Below, piece by piece: positions 5,990 to 9,818 of a stretch of DNA of 9,818 nucleotides. The position numbers were made by a program, and so were the translations under genes. This stretch comes from Lachnospiraceae bacterium (GTDB lineage Bacteria > Bacillota > Clostridia > Lachnospirales > Lachnospiraceae). The notes under the pieces are model-generated. The model was not told the DNA's origin and searched no databases. It worked only from the letters and a program-made list of their open reading frames with translations. Within the stretch, counting starts at the first letter, position 1; every line of letters begins with the position of its first letter. The stretch is taken from positions 2,022-11,839 of the forward strand of contig DPJQ01000143.1 in NCBI GenBank assembly GCA_003542935.1, read 5' to 3'.

Positions 5990-5995
5990 GGGAGG
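5990..5995 (+). promoter_or_regulatory. Ribosome binding site deciding the 6001 start
   Basis: GGGAGG lies 5 bases before the ATG at 6001 and supports MANDIQDERYS as the N terminus instead of the upstream in-frame ATG at 5818. Confidence 0.85.
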
Positions 5996-6000
5996 ACATT

Positions 6001-6579
6001 ATGGCAAATGACATTCAGGATGAGAGATATTCCGTAGCCGACGAAGCTATTCGTGATGCGCTTTTTTTGATCTTAAAAGAAAAGGATTTAGAAAAAATAA
6101 CGGTGTCTGATATCATAAAAAGAGCCGGTATCGTGCGCAGTACTTTTTACAACCACTACGAAAATATTCCGGCTCTTGTGACTGCCATTGAGAATAAAAC
6201 CATAGAGGATATCTTCTCCATGATGAATACTTTCCATCCAAAAAATGACAGGGATCTATGTAAATCTTATTATCTGACCATCTGTGAATACACTATTAAA
6301 AATCCGCTTCTGGCGAATCTCCTTATCAATCCGGGAGAAGATACGTTTTTCGAGAAGGCAGTGACTATGTTCCACCGCTATGTCCGGCAGGTGACACAGA
6401 ATGCCACACCCTCTCAAAATGATAAAGAGGTATTGTCCTATGTGATTGCCAGCACCATCGGCAGCACCATCGGTGTACTCCACAAATGGGCAAAAGACGG
6501 TTTTCAGGTTCCCCCTGAAACCATTGCGGATATCCTGACACAGACTTTTACGGCAGGTATGCTCCCTTACATACTGTAG
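6001..6579 (+). CDS. TetR/AcrR-family transcriptional regulator
   Basis: A 192-residue regulator and the only plus-strand gene here. The N-terminal helix-turn-helix spans about residues 13-60: AIRDALFLILKEKDLEKITV, then SDIIKRAGIVRSTFYNHYEN, which is the TetR signature with its STFYxHYxN recognition-helix end. The C-terminal ligand/dimer part (about 70-192), ending SYVIASTIGSTIGVLHKWAK and later FTAGMLPYIL, resembles the TetR_C_7 type common in Clostridia. The ligand is unknown. Predicted promoter and AGTATA palindromes lie directly upstream, suggesting autoregulation. The gene converges on the acyl-ligase operon, with 40 bases between the stops and no visible terminator, so antisense read-through in either direction is possible. 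Control of the ligase operon is a reasonable guess only. Confidence 0.92.
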   Translation: MANDIQDERYSVADEAIRDALFLILKEKDLEKITVSDIIKRAGIVRSTFYNHYENIPALVTAIENKTIEDIFSMMNTFHPKNDRDLCKSYYLTICEYTIKNPLLANLLINPGEDTFFEKAVTMFHRYVRQVTQNATPSQNDKEVLSYVIASTIGSTIGVLHKWAKDGFQVPPETIADILTQTFTAGMLPYIL

Positions 6580-6619
6580 GAAGCATAATCCGCCCATGTG
6601 CAATCCGCTTTATTTCCTT

Positions 6620-8179
6620 CTACGCTACAGGGAGCGGCTCATCCACCAGGGCTTCCTGTCTCTTAATTTTCTTTGTCGAATTCCTAATAAAGGGATTTTT
6701 TCTCACCACCAGTCCCGTGATCTGACGATAAGTGGGTTGGTTTTTATTATACTGATCCAGGAATTCCTGCAGAGCGGCATGGACAGCTTCCCCATCCAGT
6801 CTCTTCGCTGCGACGACCTCCTGATCGGGATAGATCCTCGCGGTAAGCCCGTTATTCTCACCCGTTACGATCACCTCCCCCACCAGCATGTTGAGGGCTA
6901 ATTTATTTTCGATCTCCTCGGGCGAAATATTCTCGCCGTTGGAAAGAATGATTAAATTCTTTACACGGCCATTGATAAACAAAAATCCATCCTCATCCAG
7001 ATATCCCTTATCCCCTGTATGAAGCCATCCGTCTTTCAGGGTTTCTGCGGTCTCCTCCGGCATCTGGTAATATCCCTTCATGACACTGCTGCCCCTTACC
7101 AGAATCTCGCCGTTTTCAAATCTGACCTCCACATTACAGAGGGGTTTTCCGATGGATCCTGCCTTATGAATTTTCGGCGTGTTGGAACTGATGACCGGCG
7201 AGCACTCCGACATACCGTATCCCTCAAAGACATCCACCCCATACTCGGCAAACTGATCAATATAGTAGGGATCCAGGTGGGCCCCTCCGGTAAATATAAT
7301 CTTCAGATTTCCGCCAAATACGTTGGCCGCTACGGCTTTTTTGGGGATGGCGGCATCCACACTGGCAAGTTTCTTATAAATGGTCTCAATCATCAGAGGA
7401 ACCATGAGCATGACATCCGGCTTGAATATACTCATGTTTCTCACCATATGCATCAGGGAATCGTTAATACATACCGTTGCACCCAGAGAGAATCCTTTGA
7501 GCCAGTCCATCACCAGGCAGAACGCATGATGGATCGGGAGCACGCTGAGCACCCTGGTTCCGGGTTCTGCCGTATATTCAACAGCCTCTACGTTCGATGC
7601 CAGATTGTACTGTGTCAGCATTACTCCTTTGCTTTTTCCTGTCGTTCCGGATGTATATATAATTGTTGCCACATCCTCCGGCTCCGGCCTGTCTGCATCG
7701 GCATCAGCCTTTTGGGAAGCCGCTTTAAGTTCCGCCAGAGACGCGATCCTCTCGTCTGCGGAGTCCGTTTCTTCCTCCTGCAGCAGCCAGATTTTCCTGA
7801 GCTTCGGGCACTGTTTTAAAAATTCATCCAGAAGGGCTTTATGCCTGGGGCTCAAAAAGAGCGCTTCGGAGTCCGAACGATTGATCAGATCGATCAGGTC
7901 CTCCCCCGGAAGGCCTGCATCCAGGGGCACGGCAATCGTATTTCCGGTAATAATACCCAGATAGCTTTCCATCCATTCCACGGAACTGGCCCCAATCAGC
8001 GAAATGTGTTTTCCCCGAAAACCTTCTGCCAACAGTCCCTTTCTCACCGCCACGGCGTCCTTCATCAGTTCACTATAGCTTCTCTCAAAAATCTCTTTCT
8101 TTTTCAGCCATTTTACGGCTGTGATATCCGCAAATTTATTTGCGCTGTCTTCCAACACATCACGAATCAGTGTTCCCAT
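6620..8179 (-). CDS. AMP-forming acyl ligase (ANL superfamily)
   Basis: A 519-residue adenylate-forming enzyme that activates a carboxylic acid with ATP. The phosphate loop TSGTTGKSKG is at 176-185, YGMSECSP at 321-328, the ATP-ribose-binding GWLHTGD at 384-390, the hinge region NGRVKN at 403-408, SNGENISPEEIE at 413-424, and the C-terminal catalytic lysine region NSTKKIKR at 500-507. All core residues are present, so it should be active. The LPIHHAF stretch (214-220) resembles fatty-acyl ligases more than amino-acid adenylation domains. Given the preceding carrier protein, the likely job is loading a fatty or other acyl group onto that carrier, though acyl-CoA synthesis is not excluded. The start at 8179 is set by AGGAGG 9 bases upstream; an in-frame ATG at 8230 lies inside the carrier gene. 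Four bases separate it from the carrier stop. Confidence 0.93.
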   Translation of the reverse strand: MGTLIRDVLEDSANKFADITAVKWLKKKEIFERSYSELMKDAVAVRKGLLAEGFRGKHISLIGASSVEWMESYLGIITGNTIAVPLDAGLPGEDLIDLINRSDSEALFLSPRHKALLDEFLKQCPKLRKIWLLQEEETDSADERIASLAELKAASQKADADADRPEPEDVATIIYTSGTTGKSKGVMLTQYNLASNVEAVEYTAEPGTRVLSVLPIHHAFCLVMDWLKGFSLGATVCINDSLMHMVRNMSIFKPDVMLMVPLMIETIYKKLASVDAAIPKKAVAANVFGGNLKIIFTGGAHLDPYYIDQFAEYGVDVFEGYGMSECSPVISSNTPKIHKAGSIGKPLCNVEVRFENGEILVRGSSVMKGYYQMPEETAETLKDGWLHTGDKGYLDEDGFLFINGRVKNLIILSNGENISPEEIENKLALNMLVGEVIVTGENNGLTARIYPDQEVVAAKRLDGEAVHAALQEFLDQYNKNQPTYRQITGLVVRKNPFIRNSTKKIKRQEALVDEPLPVA

Positions 8180-8183
8180 ATCT

Positions 8184-8423
8184 TTATGCCTCCTGCTGCA
8201 ATTTTTCCAATAAATCAAGTGCCTCCGCAATTGTGCGGACCTGCAGGGCCTCTTCTCCTTCCAGCTCTATGTCAAAGGTATCCTCCAGCTCGCCCAGAAA
8301 TGACATAAAGTCAAGGGAACTGAACCCGAGATCCTCTCTAAACCGCATAGTATTGTTCATTTCCTCCGGAGTTACCTCACAATACTGCGCTACGATCGTC
8401 TTAAACTGCATTTCCTGTGTCAT
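8184..8423 (-). CDS. Stand-alone acyl/peptidyl carrier protein
   Basis: A 79-residue acidic four-helix carrier. The phosphopantetheine site is in DLGFSSLDFMSFLGELED (residues 31-48), with S36 the expected attachment serine ahead of LDF. After modification by a 4'-phosphopantetheinyl transferase (not encoded here) it would carry an acyl chain as a thioester. The surroundings (condensation protein upstream, acyl ligase downstream) differ from a fatty-acid-synthase context, so this is probably a dedicated carrier rather than the housekeeping AcpP. The ATG at 8423 has AAGGAG 6 bases upstream. Its final codons contain the ribosome binding site of the ligase gene, suggesting coupled expression and fixed stoichiometry. 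Confidence 0.92.
   Translation of the reverse strand: MTQEMQFKTIVAQYCEVTPEEMNNTMRFREDLGFSSLDFMSFLGELEDTFDIELEGEEALQVRTIAEALDLLEKLQQEA
8189..8194 (-). promoter_or_regulatory. Ligase ribosome binding site inside carrier gene
   Basis: AGGAGG on the minus strand overlaps the last codons of the carrier protein gene and lies 9 bases before the ligase ATG at 8179. It decides that start over the ATG at 8230. Confidence 0.85.
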
Positions 8424-8449
8424 AATTTTCTCCTTATTTTTAATATTTT

Positions 8450-9818
8450 TTATATCTGTTCCATGATCTCCCCGATGCTCATATCCGGATGGGCAATTCC
8501 TTTAAACAGGATCCGCATCATGTAGTAATACAAAAGTTCCATATCATGCTCTTCCAGATGGGCTGTCTGATAATGATAGGAGAAATTCATTCCCCCATTC
8601 TCCGTGTGGGATACGGTCAGATACATTTTTTTGGTGGCCGCGCCGTTGGCAAACCATTTGGAATGCTGCGGGATATTTTCGAGATGGGGATTATCCATCT
8701 TCACCGGCATCGGCTGGTAGGTGAGGTAACAGCTCTCATAGGTGGTATTTTCCGGCGTGTGATACCGCCGCCTCATCTCATCTTCTATCAACGCGGGATC
8801 ATAATTACTGTGCATATAGATTTTATTCTGCACATTCTGGATCTCATAGGCGGCCGACATAAAATCCGTATCCGGAGAAATCACGGTTCGGCACGGGAAC
8901 ATGATCGTCCTGCTGCCGCCCGAAGTCCACTCGTCATGGGTGGAACGCCTGGAAATAAAATTCTGGATCGTGATATCTTCCTGCCCGTCGTTTACCTTTG
9001 ACAGATATGTCCGGATGCTCAGCAGCAGTAGATTGGTCATGGATAACTGATGGTTCATACAAAAATCCATCAAATTCTTCGTCGGCTCCGGCTCCAGCCA
9101 GTAGTCTTTGACATCCACAAACAGATTTTCCAGCTCAATATCCGCGGCTCTCAGCTTTTTATCGTCATACTTCTTCCTTGATTCCTCAAGAACCGAAGGA
9201 CCCTGAATATCGGAATACAGCGGTTCTCCCAAAGCATCCAGCTGGTCGTCCCAGAACTTCTTATCCTTCGCAAAACGTTTCCCGTTGTTTGCCCTTTTCA
9301 GATCCTTATCCAGCATTTTTTCAAAGTCTGCCAGATCATCCGGATATTCCGTTCCGAATCTGTAATGCGTGTAGAGCTGCATCAGATCATTGATCATGAC
9401 TACCAGACCGCAGGAATCAATGAGTCTGTGATCCATGTGGATGAAAAATCCGTTGAAACCCTCCGGAAGTTTCATCATCGACACATCGCACAGCGGAATA
9501 TTATCCCCATCAAAGGTCTCATATGCCCACTGCTGCATCAGATGGTCCGCATCGGCCATGCTCATGCCGGACAGATCTTTGAGCGGAATGTCCCGGGTAT
9601 CCTTTTTTACGATATACTGCTTTACCTCTCCCGTTTTATCTGGCTTGGTAAAGCGAACCCGCATACATCCGTAGCGTTCCAATTCCAATTGAATACACTT
9701 TTTCAAAAGGCCAAAATCCAACGGCGATTTCAGGGACGCCACGACGCTTACCCCCGATACCTGCTGTGTCTTATATTTCAAAATCCAGTTGTGATGCATT
9801 TTCTGTGCCGCTGTTAAA
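8450..9818 (-). CDS. Condensation-domain acyltransferase, 5' end beyond window
   Basis: At least 455 residues of a single NRPS-type condensation domain (chloramphenicol-acetyltransferase-like fold). The frame is open to the right edge: residues before the first visible ATG (9799) read LTAAQK, which matches the condensation C1 motif, and that ATG has no ribosome binding site. The true start is therefore outside. The active-site motif HHxxxDG appears as DHRLIDS, with the catalytic second histidine and the aspartate kept (H124 and D128 counted from 9799) but the first histidine and the glycine changed. RVRF may be C2. No adenylation or carrier domain is fused. It would transfer an acyl group from the carrier encoded 26 bases downstream to an amine or alcohol. 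Substrates are unknown. Confidence 0.85.
   Translation of the reverse strand, partial: LTAAQKMHHNWILKYKTQQVSGVSVVASLKSPLDFGLLKKCIQLELERYGCMRVRFTKPDKTGEVKQYIVKKDTRDIPLKDLSGMSMADADHLMQQWAYETFDGDNIPLCDVSMMKLPEGFNGFFIHMDHRLIDSCGLVVMINDLMQLYTHYRFGTEYPDDLADFEKMLDKDLKRANNGKRFAKDKKFWDDQLDALGEPLYSDIQGPSVLEESRKKYDDKKLRAADIELENLFVDVKDYWLEPEPTKNLMDFCMNHQLSMTNLLLLSIRTYLSKVNDGQEDITIQNFISRRSTHDEWTSGGSRTIMFPCRTVISPDTDFMSAAYEIQNVQNKIYMHSNYDPALIEDEMRRRYHTPENTTYESCYLTYQPMPVKMDNPHLENIPQHSKWFANGAATKKMYLTVSHTENGGMNFSYHYQTAHLEEHDMELLYYYMMRILFKGIAHPDMSIGEIMEQI

Larger units (their letters stand above)
5630..6000. other. 371-bp gene-free divergent regulatory region
   Basis: AT-rich stretch between the divergent starts at 5629 (minus) and 6001 (plus). 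I see no credible gene in it. It holds a predicted promoter in each direction, two 0A-box-like repeats, two inverted repeats and a cluster of AGTATA motifs, all listed separately. An in-frame extension of the TetR-type gene back to 5818 has a hydrophobic, composition-biased translation and is not believed. Confidence 0.75.

Noticed and set aside
5818..6000. Longer N terminus for the TetR-type regulator
   Set aside because: It would cross the predicted promoter and the AGTATA cluster, and its translation is unlike TetR proteins. GGGAGG supports the start at 6001.
6580..6619. Bidirectional terminator between the convergent TetR-type and ligase genes
   Set aside because: AATCCGC occurs twice as a direct repeat, and GTAGGAA/TTCCTTCTAC pair only imperfectly. 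No stable stem followed by a T run is visible on either strand.
7019..7819. A 266-codon plus-strand open frame opposite the acyl ligase
   Set aside because: It lies wholly antisense to a ligase with every family motif. Its translation is rich in His/Cys/Arg with no recognisable domain, and no ribosome binding site stands out.
1..9818. CRISPR arrays, tRNA or rRNA genes, insertion sequences
   Set aside because: No regularly spaced repeats, cloverleaf-like segments, rRNA-like sequence, transposase or terminal inverted repeats flanking a gene were seen. The only direct repeats are the 51-bp duplication and short promoter motifs.

Overview
The window looks like chromosomal DNA of a Gram-positive, probably spore-forming Firmicute of class Clostridia. 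A Lachnospiraceae-like organism is my best guess. The reasons are the gene order rplU-prp-rpmA-obgE-yhbY-nadD-yqeK, strong AGGAGG ribosome binding sites, an L27 with the Firmicutes-type N-terminal extension next to its protease, and a stand-alone protein resembling the Spo0A DNA-binding domain. All genes but one are on the minus strand. I see no rRNA, tRNA, CRISPR array or insertion sequence.

Region 1 (about 1-4025) is a conserved housekeeping block, read right to left. A promoter at 3995-4023 and a short leader precede rplU (L21), prp (the protease that trims L27) and rpmA (L27). A GU-rich intrinsic terminator (2940-2974) follows rpmA. A second promoter (2869-2897) then starts obgE, yhbY, nadD and yqeK. 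The last gene runs off the left edge. The theme is 50S ribosome assembly plus NAD synthesis and dinucleotide turnover.

Region 2 (about 4091-6000) is accessory. It holds a lipoprotein resembling the DUF4846 family with a 51-bp tandem duplication in its linker, and a small Spo0A-C-like protein. A 371-bp gene-free stretch follows (5630-6000), rich in inverted and direct repeats. It includes two 0A-box-like motifs one helical turn apart and a cluster of AGTATA motifs in front of a TetR-type regulator.

Region 3 (6001-9818) is the most interesting part. The plus-strand TetR-type regulator converges on a minus-strand operon of three separate proteins: a condensation-domain acyltransferase, an acyl carrier protein and an AMP-forming acyl ligase. 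Together they have the parts to activate a carboxylic acid, load it onto a carrier and transfer it to an acceptor. They look like a minimal split NRPS/lipid-conjugation system with unknown product. The condensation gene continues past the right edge: its open frame and its LTAAQ motif lie upstream of the first visible ATG, so the start and any further partners are outside the window.
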